A stretch of DNA of 64,000 nucleotides from positions 30,454,054 to 30,518,053 of the forward strand of contig NC_092562.1 of NCBI RefSeq assembly GCF_037975245.1, given 5' to 3'. This stretch comes from Apostichopus japonicus (taxonomy: Eukaryota; Echinodermata; Holothuroidea; Aspidochirotida; Stichopodidae). Every line of letters begins with the position of its first letter. Within the stretch, counting starts at the first letter, position 1. A program made the translations under genes and the position numbers. Of the stretch, positions 26,101-39,000 are shown piece by piece. Under the pieces are notes generated by a model. That model searched no databases. It was not told the origin of the DNA and saw only the letters and a list, made by a program, of their open reading frames with translations.

Positions 26101-29100
26101 TTCACCACACTCATTAACCTCTCTGTATTCTGTGCATGTTTTTGTCCCTTCTGTTACCGTTACTAGTCATTTAGCCTCTGAAGAAGGTCAGGCAAGGATG
26201 GAAACGTCAGGCCAACTTACTTCTACACATTCTTTTACACAGGCTCACTAGTTGATAAACAGTTTCCTAACAGTTTGCTTGCAGATTTATTTTTATTTTT
26301 ATTTAAAGTGGAAAAGTATCGACAATTCAGTTTCTTTTGTATGCAATAACACAGTGAGTTACAAACCATTCATCAACTTAGAAAAATCAATTCTTCATTC
26401 TCTCGGACTACACCTGAAAGCCAAATTCACCTCCATTGATATACCATTTAAGCTGATTGGACTAACTTTAGATGTAAGATTGTCAGATTCTTGAGTTATA
26501 TTATTTTTTCGTATTGATTTGGGCACAATTATAATGGCAAACAGTGACTAATTTTACACAATATAGAACGCAAATACCTTAAAAAGGAAGTTCTATTATG
26601 CACAATAAATGTTAAGTAAACATTCTATAAAACACTTTATAGTAATGTGAGGATACGCGGGAATAAATAGGCAGGAGAGAGTGCTGATTTCTACCACCGC
26701 TTGTTCTGGTGGCTGAGGGGTTTATTACTTCTTCTCTCACATAGCATGGTTGAGATTATATTATATGATTACGTAACAAAAAGGACGGTGCAGCACCTTC
26801 AGGTAACTTTCCTAAAAGATAATAAAAAGAGAAACAAAACATAAAAATAAAGTCACTTAAAATTGTGTACCAGACTAACTCTACTCTCTGTGACCCAATT
26901 AGGCTGGTTTCCACACTGTCTGAATAGCTACAATGACAAGGGTAGAACTGGGAGCACCACTAGACTTAACACATAATAGTAATAATGATGAGATTGCGAC
27001 ATTTAAATCTCGGCACGTCTGCCTTACAATCTCTCTGTCCATTTATGGGCAGAGCATTACACTTATAAAACAATAACACAACTTATCTAGTCAATTACAT
27101 CTCAACCAGTTCCCAGTACACAGAACGTGTAACTTATTACAGAGTACATCGTTTAAGAACTAATTGTGGTTACCACAGCAGCGAGAGACATTTTGTCCAA
27201 AACCAATATCAACAGAGGTGAATTTAATCTTAATCAGTGCTGGATAACACATAAAGTGGTGAATATAGAAAGAAAATACCTTAATGAATAATTAGATAAT
27301 GTTACTCAAGCTCACTTGGGTGGCTCGCCTATTACATACACATATATTCAACGATAACATGGGCGCAGCCATCTTGTTTGTTATGAGAGGGCGCTCTATC
27401 GGAATATAGTACGAAAATACTTTATACACACTTAGTAATTCACCGTAAGGCACGCTTAGCCTAGACAATGAAACACACGAATAACACGATTCCCTCGAAT
27501 ACAACAATAACAAGGCATGTGAACTTATAATAACATATTTTAAGAGTACAGAACTTACTAAGCCCTTGAAAATACTCAAAATGAACTTGAATACCATCGT
27601 GATGCATTCTCGAAACAATAAACCTAGGCCTAATACACAATATCACGATAGGCTAACCCACGCTGAGAATAGGTCCACGTTGTACAAACTAAAATACAAT
27701 TTGTGAGTCACAAACTCACTTATACTTCCCTATACTAACATGAACAAAAGCTTAAATATAATATACATATAATTACCTCAATTACTTCTTAAAAAGCGAC
27801 ATCTTCAGCAATAAAACTCTACATTTCTAAAGAGCGTAATATTTGTTTCGTGTTCGTTATAATGATAATGTGACAATGGGTACAGCAACGAACGCCGAAA
27901 GGGACAGATGTGCAACCAACACAAGGCTCCCTGTGGGATGCACTACACTCCCCTGCTGAACTAAGTTTGTCCCCAAACTACTTAGGAATTAAACCTTTAA
28001 CAACAATGAAAAACAAGAAAGTAAATATTGAAACTGATCGTCAACCCTTATGGAAAACGAGAATATCGAGCACTGTATCACAACGAATGCCGTAAAACAA
28101 CTGTACTAAGCTACCAACTAGTGAGCTTAACTTGTAAGTATAAAACTCAAGTTTGAATTGCCACAGTACACAACAATATAATAGGCAGTTCAATAAGATG
28201 CAAGGTGAAACTATCAACATGAAATAAAAGTATTGATAATACAGATGATAAATAATGCTGCCAAAACGCAACACAACTGACGACTTCAAAACCAATAGGA
28301 TATCTTGTCAGCAAAGCCAAAAACAATAAGGAAACTCTGACTAGAACTATGTTCACTTAAAACTTTTAGGGACGTTGTATGGATTTGTATGTTGCCCCCG
28401 GTTCACTCTACAGCTACGACGCAGTCGTGGTTGCTCGTCATCGGATGAATAAAGAGAAGAATCGTCAGAACTGTCACTTAGGTATGATGTTGGAACCCTC
28501 AGTCGAGGCAAGGACATATCTCTAGCGTCGGTGTTGTTAGGAAGATTTCCATGGAGTAGTGGAACTGGTAGACTGGGTGATGGACAAGGACGTATTTCCC
28601 TCCTGTGAACCATTTTGTTTGGACCAGAGCCATCGGCGAGCTGAATTTCGTACACAGAGTTGTCGTTTGGACGGGATAGAACCTTATAGACATCAGCTCC
28701 CCACTCATCTGCAATCTTGTGTCTTCCCCGGGGGTGGCTTTTGGTGTATACGATGGTACCCACTTCCAGTGGCTTGTCCTCAGCACGTTTGTCAAAGAGT
28801 CGTTTACGTGCTGCAGCCTGATGTTTTAGAGTCTCCCCTGCTTTCTTGTGGGCCATCTGGAGAGCTTCATTATGTTTGAAAATCCACTCATCTACTGAAT
28901 CTGGGGTTTGAGAGTAGGGTTGACTCAACAAGAAATCTACAGGTAAAATAGGTTCCCTGCCATACATCAGATAAAATGGTGAAAACCCAGTTGAGGCATG
29001 AGGGGTACAGTTGTAAGCGTACAGTACTTCTGGTAGATACTCAGACCAGCGTCTTTTCTTGGAGGGTGGAAGTGTTTTTAACAGATTATGTAGAGTTCTG

Positions 29101-32100
29101 TTAAACCTTTCTGCTTGGCCATTACCCTCTGGGTAATAAGGGGTAGTTCTTGTTTTGGTTATGTTATGAATCTGACATAACTGTTGAATTAATGCCGATT
29201 CAAAATTCCTTCCTTGGTCAGAGTGCAATCGACAAGGGGCCCCGAATAGTAAAAACCAATGTTGGGCGAGCTTCTTAGCGGTGGTCTGTGCAGTTTGGTC
29301 TTTTGTTGGTATTGCCTGCGTGAATTTGGAAAATATATCCGTGATGATGAGTACATTTTCCTTACCCGCTGTATCCCGCTCCAGGAGAGTAAAATCAACT
29401 GCCACTATGTCATTTGGTTTGTTGGCCACAATACTTCTTAACGGTTCTCGGATCTTTGGCTGGTTCTTTGCACGAACACACCGATCGCATTCTTCGCATT
29501 ATGCTATTACATCACTGGATAGCTTTGGCCAGTAACAGCGCTGTTTTACCAGCAACGTCGTCCTCTTACCACCTTGGTGACCACACTGATCGTGACAAGC
29601 TTTCAGCACCTCTTCCCGTAAGACTTTAGGAAGCAACAGTTGGTTGGTGTTGCTTTCAGGACAAGTCCTATACAGTAAACCATCCATCTCGTGTAACTTA
29701 TCCCATTGTTTGACCATGAGAGACAATTCCTTATTCTGTCTCCGGTCAGTCATCGAAGGTTTGGTATTTGATAACCAACTTTTGTAGAATCGACTGATGG
29801 TGGGGTCTTTCTGCTGGAATTCTCTGAGTTGTTCTCTAGAATATGAAGGAAATACTAGTGGTGACGTCACCGGGCAGTTGATTTCTTTCTTTGAACCAGA
29901 AATTGCTGCAACTGTGGCCATTTGTAGATCCTCAGGGACAATTGTGCACATGGGGGTACATTCAGCAGATGGAGCAATATCCAGGGTGTCGGACAAGGGC
30001 GGTATTCGGGAAAGGGCATCTGCTACGGTGTTAGATTTTCCAGGCTTGTAAAACGTCTTAAAGTCAAATGCAGCAAGGGCACCCACCCAGCGTTGAGAAA
30101 CTGCATCCAGCTTAGCATTTCCCAGATGAGCTAGAGGATTACTATCTGTATATACAACAAACTTGTGTCCCAGTAGGTACTCCCGAAATTTCTCGGTGAC
30201 TGCCCACTTTAATCCAAGCAGCTCTAGCTTGAAACTGGAGTATTTATCCATGGTCTTTTCTGATCCACGGAGAGTTCTACTGGCAAAGGCAAGTACTCGC
30301 CGCTTCCCATCCTGCACTTGGTACAACACAGCTCCCAATCCGCATAGTGACGCATCTACTTCCAGTTCGAATGGCAAGGTGTAATTTGGGTATGCCAACA
30401 CAACATTCTCACATAATTTCTGCTTCAGAATTTTGAAAGCCTCTTGGTGTTCGTCGGACCACGTAAAAGGAACAGTCTTAGTACTCTTCTGTTGATGCAG
30501 GCAGGTAGAGACCAAAGTGTGAAGTGGTTTGGCCGTTTGTGAGAAATTATACACAAACCTCCTGTAAAAAGAACAGAATCCTAAAAAGGACCGAAGCTCT
30601 TTAACATTCCGCGGTGCAGGCCAGTCTTTAACTGCCTGGATCTTGTCTGGACTTGGCATCACCCCAGCACGGGTTACTTTGTGACCAAGATAGGTCACTT
30701 CACTCTGGAAAAATGTACATTTGGACGGCTTGATCTTCAGACCTTGTTGTTTCAATCTATCAAACACCCGCTGCAGATTGGTCAAGTGATCTTCAAAGGT
30801 CTTGGAATACACTAATATGTCATCCAGATAACATAATACAGACTGGAAAAACTGGTCATGAAGGCAAGTCTGCATAAGGCGTTGAAACGTACCTGGGGCA
30901 TTTGATAATCCAAACGGCATGCGGTTGAATTCATATAAGCCGAACGGCGTAATGAAACCTGTCTTATGTCTGTCTGTCTCTGCCATGGCAACCTGATGGT
31001 ACCCGGAAAGGAGGTCAATAGCAGAAAACCACTGAGACCCATGCAGTGCGTCGATTGAATCCTCTATCCTTGGGATGGGGTAGGCGTCTTTAATTGTTTT
31101 CTGATTGAGTTTCCGGTAGTCAACACACATTCGAAGGCTACCATCTGTTTTCCGTACTAGAACAATTGGAGAGGCATAAGGGCTGGTACTTGGTCTAATT
31201 ACTCCCTTGTCTAGCAATTTCCGAATGTGTTCCCTTACTTCTTCCCATTGGGACGGTGGAATACGACGGAATGGTTGTCTGACAGGTACTTCATCGGTGA
31301 GAGGTATCTTGTGGGAGACACCTTCTGCATTGCCCAGGTCATCATCTGATGAAGCAAATATCTCAGCATTTCTCCGTAGAAGGTCAACAGCTTTGTTTCT
31401 TTGATCTTCTGTCAGGCTATCAGGGAGAGGAACTTTCCAGCAGGGCTCTCTCTGTGCAGTAGCAACTGAAACATGTACATGCTGCACACTCGACTTTACT
31501 TTTGTGACAGATAGTGAGTCATCATGAATAACAGATGGGACTTCCAGCTTTCCCAGAGGCGTTCGGGGCTGTAAAACAACATTCTCTTTAGTGAGATTCA
31601 GTACCTGCAGATTCAATTTCCTACCAGTCCGGTTTAACGTTGATCCAACAAATATACCCTTAGGCAATTGGGTTAGTGGCTCCACCACAACCTCCTCAGA
31701 ACCATGCACAAAAGGACAGGAGACTGATATAACTTTAACAGACTCAGGTGGCACGATAACTCTAGTCCCGCAGACTCTCACCAGTCCTTGAATATTTGGT
31801 TGGGGTTTGGCTTTTGGTGTATCTGTCGAGAGACCTAACTCCTGAACAAGGTAAGCTGGGTCCATATCCTTGATGACATTTAGTCCAACCAGCATGGGCG
31901 GGTCTCTGTCCGCTGCCAAAACCAGAATTCCCCTGCCAACTATGATTTCTTTCCCAAGCTGAATGTCAGCTTCAAAATAGCCTAAGTAGGGCATTTCGAC
32001 GTCATCGGCAGAGCTGATCTTGAGCCAATTGATGTGTTCTAAGGGTGTATCGCCAAACAGATCATAAAAACACCTCTTTGATAGGATGGTAACCTCAGAA

Positions 32101-35100
32101 CCTGTGACCAGATCTGCTTTGACCGTCTTTCCATTTACAAGCACCGTCGTGGTTTGGCATGCACTTACAATCTCCACTCCCTGTGAGCCCTGTTGCTCTT
32201 TAACTGGACCACCCAGTACCTGGCTCACGGAACTGGGCGAGCTTAGTTTCCCGATGGCACATTAATTGGAGTTGGGCTCTGGCATTCTGATGCATAATGC
32301 CCCATCTGGTGACAACGTCTGCATTCTATGTCTTTCCTGTCAGGTCTGGGCCGCCCCCTACCTTTATACCGTTGACCCTCTCTCTCCAGTCTTTCTAGTC
32401 GGGAAACGATCTCTCCTTGCTGCACCCTAATAGCTTCCATGATATCAGCCTGGGTCTGGACAGTGCTGGCAAGTTTCTCTACCACAGCAGAAAGTTGGTG
32501 AGTAGCAGCTTCCGTACTATTAACAGCTGCTCGTCGAGTACGCCTCGGTACGAAATCGCTTTCCTCTTCCGCCAAATCAAGTGCCCAGTCCCTTAATTTA
32601 ATGAAGGTTATTCCTTTATCTTCTTTCATGAGCCTCTTCAACTCCCGTCGCAGCACTCCATCTAACAATCCGTCCCGAAACTGTTCTTTGATAGCAGTTT
32701 CAGGTTTGGGGGCGCCAGGGATCTTTGCAAATTCATCTGCGAGAGCCATCAATCTGAAAGCAAACTCAGATACAGTTTCACCATCTTTCTGCACACTACT
32801 ACAGATTTCCCGCATCACCGAACCTTGACTCCTCCGTTCTCCAAAGGTCTCACAGAGTGTACGGAGGATGGCATCTGCATCGGAGGACACTTTATCTGGC
32901 TGGTGCCTAATTTCTTGCCTGGCAGCTCCGGCTAGGTACGTCATGACAAATTCAGTTGCATCGGTCCCTTGCAACCTTCTCAACTTCAATGCTGTACGGA
33001 TGTCCTCCACAAAGGTCATCACTGGTAGGCCATCGGTCCCGGTGAAAGTACGCAGCTTCCTTTCACTGGGCAAAACGTATACGGTATTAGGTTGCGCATC
33101 TGGTTTTCCCACCTTTGCTCTAGCCAGTTCCGCCGCCAGCCCATCCAACTGCTTCTGGAGGTCCTTAAGTGCCCTGGACGACATACTGCCACCGCCCTTT
33201 ATCTCGTTGATGCCTTATTTGTTCTGCATGTATCCCACTTCTGACACCATTTGTGAGGATACGCGGGAATAAATAGGCAGGAGAGAGTGCTGATTTCTAC
33301 CACCGCTTGTTCTGGTGGCTGAGGGGTTTATTACTTCTTCTCTCACATAGCATGGTTGAGATTATATTATATGATTACGTAACAAAAAGGACGGTGCAGC
33401 ACCTTCAGGTAACTTTCCTAAAAGATAATAAAAAGAGAAACAAAACATAAAAATAAAGTCACTTAAAATTGTGTACCAGACTAACTCTACTCTCTGTGAC
33501 CCAATTAGGCTGGTTTCCACACTGTCTGAATAGCTACAATGACAAGGGTAGAACTGGGAGCACCACTAGACTTAACACATAATAGTAATAATGATGAGAT
33601 TGCGACATTTAAATCTCGGCACGTCTGCCTTACAATCTCTCTGTCCATTTATGGGCAGAGCATTACACTTATAAAACAATAACACAACTTATCTAGTCAA
33701 TTACATCTCAACCAGTTCCCAGTACACAGAACGTGTAACTTATTACAGAGTACATCGTTTAAGAACTAATTGTGGTTACCACAGCAGCGAGAGACATTTT
33801 GTCCAAAACCAATATCAACAGAGGTGAATTTAATCTTAATCAGTGCTGGATAACACATAAAGTGGTGAATATAGAAAGAAAATACCTTAATGAATAATTA
33901 GATAATGTTACTCAAGCTCACTTGGGTGGCTCGCCTATTACGTACACATATATTCAACGATAACATGGGCGCAGCCATCTTGTTTGTTATGAGAGGGCGC
34001 TCTATCGGAATATAGTACGAAAATACTTTATACACACTTAGTAATTCACCGTAAGGCACGCTTAGCCTAGACAATGAAACACACGAATAACACGATTCCC
34101 TCGAATACAACAATAACAAGGCATGTGAACTTATAATAACATATTTTAAGAGTACAGAACTTACTAAGCCCTTGAAAATACTCAAAATGAACTTGAATAC
34201 CATCGTGATGCATTCTCGAAACAATAAACCTAGGCCTAATACACAATATCACGATAGGCTAACCCACGCTGAGAATAGGTCCACGTTGTACAAACTAAAA
34301 TACAATTTGTGAGTCACAAACTCACTTATACTTCCCTATACTAACATGAACAAAAGCTTAAATATAATATACATATAATTACCTCAATTACTTCTTAAAA
34401 AGCGACATCTTCAGCAATAAAACTCTACATTTCTAAAGAGCGTAATATTTGTTTCGTGTTCGTTATAATGATAATGTGACAATGGGTACAGCAACGAACG
34501 CCGAAAGGGACAGATGTGCAACCAACACAAGGCTCCCTGTGGGATGCACTACAGTAACATATATTTCAAGACAAACTAACTAAAGTAGATCATCTTGGGA
34601 CTTTGCAGTACCATGCAGTCAGTGTATATGGAGAGGCTATTACCTACTTGTTCTTAACACTGATTGATCACTTTCCTCAACTGCCAGGTAAGGAATCTGT
34701 CAGTCACATCCAGGCTAGCATTATCACTGTTACATTAGCATAGTCTGTTACATAATTTTTCAGTCAAAGTGTGTTAGTAGCTCTTGCAGCTCTTAACTTG
34801 GTAATTGTTGGTATTCTTTGTTTACCTCTTCACTAGCTATGATTGACAGCAGTTTAGAATGATCAGGAACCATGTAAAGGTGATTAATTACCGCAAGAAT
34901 GTGATTGACACTAAGATGTAACAAACAATGATGAAATAAAACCACCCTTATCTTTATCTTATAAAAACATACCTGAGCGATTTTTAAATCTACTAACTGG
35001 ACCGGCAGGAGTTGCTCCACTACCTGAGGCTCTTGTTGTACCATCAGTAACTGGACTAGCTGATGTATCTGTAGATACAGATGAGACAGGAGTTACTCCA

Positions 35101-36009
35101 CTAACTGTAGATCCTGCTGTACCGCCAGTAACTAAACTGGCTGGTGTATCAGTAGATACAGCTGAGACAGGTGTTGTTCCACTACCTGTTGTTCCTGTTG
35201 CATCTTCAGTAACTAAACTGGCTGGTGTATCTGTAGATACAACTAAGACAGGTGTTGTTCCACTAACTGTTGTTCCTGTTGCATTTTCAGTAACTGGACT
35301 GGCTGGTGTATCAGTAGATACAGCTGAGACCGGTGTTGCTCCACTAACTGTAGATCCTACTGTACCATTAGTTGTATCAGTAGACGTAGCTGGGTTTAGT
35401 AAAAGAAATTTCTCTTTTGCAAAACACATATAAAATATTGTGCAAATTACTGTCATCTAAAGCAACCAGGCCAGCTGTGTCTTAATTGGAATCTGGCAGA
35501 AAACTTCAGCACATGGAAACATAGTTTTCTTTTATATATAGCCACCCAATGGCATTGATAGCATATCAGATGCAATTATGAGTGTTGAATTTATTTTTAC
35601 TGCTGGAGAAGATGCAAATATATAATTCTTTCCAATGGGTGACTGATGAAGATGAAACTTGTTGATTTTTGTGCCAGTAGAAAGAACATCACCTGGGAAA
35701 GGCATTTATTTAATACATGGGACCAAAAGGTGAATGAGCGGAATTTAACATGAGGTCTCACACGTGAGAGAATAGTGTGTTTCATGACCAAATTCGTTGA
35801 CATCTTCTTGGAGACAGAGATCTCTCTCTTTCAACAAGTTACCAATAATTGACAGGTTAGTGAAGCAGAGAACTTAAATGTCATAAAAATTTTTTTCTAT
35901 TAAGCAAGTACTAGTAGGGTAGCTGACAAACAATCGCTTCAATGTGGCACGCATTTTCAGTGGGTGAATTTTTAAATGTTCTCACTTGATAATATATAGA
36001 TTTATTAAT

Positions 36010-36073
<64 letters not shown>

Positions 36074-39000
36074 CATATCGATATAGCACTTTACATGAGA
36101 GAATATCTGAGAGCACTTTATATGAGCAAAATAAAACCAATAAATCAATGTCAAATAAAGAAACTAGTATAAATTAATATCAATGAGGTGAATGAGCAGA
36201 TAGACCACTGACTTGTGCAATAAAGCAAAAGCATCGTACATTTTAAAATTTAACATAAGGTCTCACACGTGACAGGATCATGAGTGGGTTCATTGATGAA
36301 CAAATTCATTGACGTCGTCTTGCGGAAGAGGACCTCTCTCTCAAGAAAGCTGTCCATATTGGCCAGGCTAGTGAAGCAAAGAACTTTAAGTACTAATAGG
36401 GCAGCTCACAAACCAAAGAATTTTTGCAAGAGTGGCAGGCATTTTTTCCTTTTTTTTTTTGGTTGGGTTAAATTTGAAGATGTTTTCACTGGATAATAAT
36501 AAGAAAACAATGGTTTGGGAGATTAAAGTGTTCATCTATAGGGAAGCCATCTTAAATGTAGCATTTTATATAGTAACTTTTCAACATGCCAAAAAAGACG
36601 CAACGAAGAAATCAGATCGTTACTTAGCTTTGAGCATACGGGACTGGTCTGAACAGATACCTGTCTTTCATGAGCGCCCATGGAGAATCCCAGCCGAGGT
36701 GCAGGGTCTTAGATGTGAAACTGGTCATGAATTAGAATTTTTCTAGTGTATTGATAGTAATTAATTAATTAAATGCTTTACATGAAAGAATATTTGAAAG
36801 CACTTCACATAAGAAAGAAAAAAACCAATAAATCAATCAATAAAATAAAGAAACTAGTATTAACTAAGATCTATGAAGTTAAGACAAATAAAAACAAGAT
36901 TAGTCAATAAAGGATGATGAAAATATGAGTATTAAGTTGGGATTAATCACAATCAAAGGTAATCACATGGCATTCGAGAGAAAAATGCACCCACTACAAT
37001 GTCATGTCAACAGTTCACTCAAGTAGGTTGGCCCCTCGCCATGTAGAATTTTAACAACAAAGCATAAATTTTGAAAAAGATTTGCTGTTTAGCTGGCAGG
37101 CATGTATTACACTCAATGCTGGAGTAATTGGATCATGTTTCCTGGGTTTTGTGACTAATCGAGCAGATGAATTCTGAATGGCTTAAAGTTTGTGGATTTC
37201 ACAGGCTGGGTGGACGAACAGTACTCTATTGTAGTTATCTAAACGAGAAGTAACAGCTGCATGGATTAATTATGCTGGAACTATTTTGAAGAGAAGAAAG
37301 AACATTGTACACTTTTCACTACTTATACCAATAGGCACTATATTGCTCCTTGCTATATTAAAGTATTGTATGTCATCACCAAATATCATAATATAACATG
37401 TGTAACAGCTACTAAGCAATAACTGTATTCTAAGTTTGGATATAATCTGATTTCTGGTTGTGGAGTTATTGCAACTAAAAATTTGAATCCCTCCCCCCCC
37501 CAAAAAAAAAAGAGTTTGGTTCGAAACATATTTGGTTCATACAAAGTACATGGCTCAAAAAAAATTTGCCCCCAAAATATTGAACCCCAAAAACTGTTGG
37601 CTAAAATGGTCCCAAAAATATTTGGCCCAACAAACTGAAAGATGTCCCAAAATGCATTTGATGTGGAAATAAAATTTAGGCACACCCTGCGGAAAAAGGG
37701 CTCGGAGGTTTTTTGAGCCCAGATGGTCCCAAAAAAGTTAGACCTACATGTACCATGCAGGCCTTCATGTAATATTCATGTCTGTACCAAACACAATAAG
37801 GCACACCTTCTCACTATTGTACAACTACATAGCATCTTAAGTATTACAAAAATATACATCACTCCATTGTTGAGTTATTGCGGACCCAAGCAAGTGTCAC
37901 CATCGCACGCACACATACACACATATGCATACTAACCTGACCATATAGGTTCCTTTGTTTCCAGCAAGGCACCAAAAAGGAACCAAAACATTAGCTGTGC
38001 AAGGCAATTTTTTATCCTAGTATTTTAAAGGAATCAACATGAACTGATTGTAGAAAATAAAAAATAGCTTGGACTTGCATTCCAGAAAGAGAAAGAGTGT
38101 TGAAGAACTACTTCAAATCACCTTCATACTGTTTAAGTCATTCTGGAACAAGAAGTCTGCAATAAAACCAACAAACAGGCTACACCTACTGTCTCCGTCC
38201 CTATGAAGGAAAACAACAGAATGTTTAGTTTACGGGGAGTCAATTGCATTACCCATTACTTTCACATAATGAATAGCAAAGGTTTCTTGTTTGTTTTCTG
38301 CTTCTCTGTTAGGTATGTTAATATACACAAGTCTTATACAAGTTGTATCATCAGAGCTGTTAATTTCAAACATATTTGAAGGTTAGGATCTAGTAGTACC
38401 TTATTTCTTTGTCTGGATTGTTTCATCCACGAAGGAAATGTTGACATTTTTATTCAAAATTTTGTATTTGTATCTCAAAAGCCAGCAATTGTCACAAGTA
38501 TAGGCTATGTAATACATTTGGCCATATATCATACCAGCCTTCTTTGGCTTCAAATACAGCTAGTATCAATCCGTTTCCTCCCTTGATGATGGTAACTACT
38601 GGCACCAAACACATGGTTGGCTACAATAGGCTATAGTGCTGACATATAGACAAAGTGCAAATGGTTTAGATCTGGCCATGCAATTAAACTTTAACAATTT
38701 TAAGACAAAACGTTAAAACTTCTATATCATTCTCAATAAATATCAATATGATTATTTATAATAAGGTTGATATATATTATATACCTACTGCTGCAATTGT
38801 GGTGTCTTCCTTGACAGAGCATGCCATCACCATCACTTGTTACATGAAAGCAATGCCTGGTAAATGCAATCAGTGCTTTGAGTCCAAGATCCAGATTCCT
38901 GATAGTGACTCTAATCTTGTAAATCCAGTGTGGTACTGGAACAGTCTCCATGTTGTCTTCTATCTGGCATATCAGTTCTCTGAGTGTTAAGGTCTTTTAT

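Larger units (their letters stand above)
26646..34553 (-). mobile_element. Ty3/Gypsy LTR retrotransposon, nearly intact
   Basis: A 7908-bp element with two 1302-bp LTRs, a tRNA-Leu-type primer site, gag, pol (protease, RT, RNase H, integrase) and a polypurine tract, flanked by a 4-bp duplication. It has no envelope gene. It lies in the RPTP intron between the stalk and transmembrane exons, in the same orientation as the gene, so it would be transcribed with the pre-mRNA. By eye the LTRs differ at one base, meaning recent insertion. One in-frame stop in pol and an altered protease motif suggest that this copy is not autonomous. Confidence 0.95.

Noticed and set aside
27292-27618. 108-residue open frame (also at 33898-34224) as a gene
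   Set aside because: Both copies lie inside the Gypsy LTRs and show no protein similarity.
36432-36746. 104-residue plus-strand open frame as a gene
   Set aside because: Lies in a duplicated interspersed repeat and has no recognisable motif, although its second half is protein-like.
38748-38990. Plus-strand Ig-like exon ([14 protein letters not shown])
   Set aside because: Looks Ig-like in one strand but lacks a good donor, is opposite to the gene and has no partner exons.
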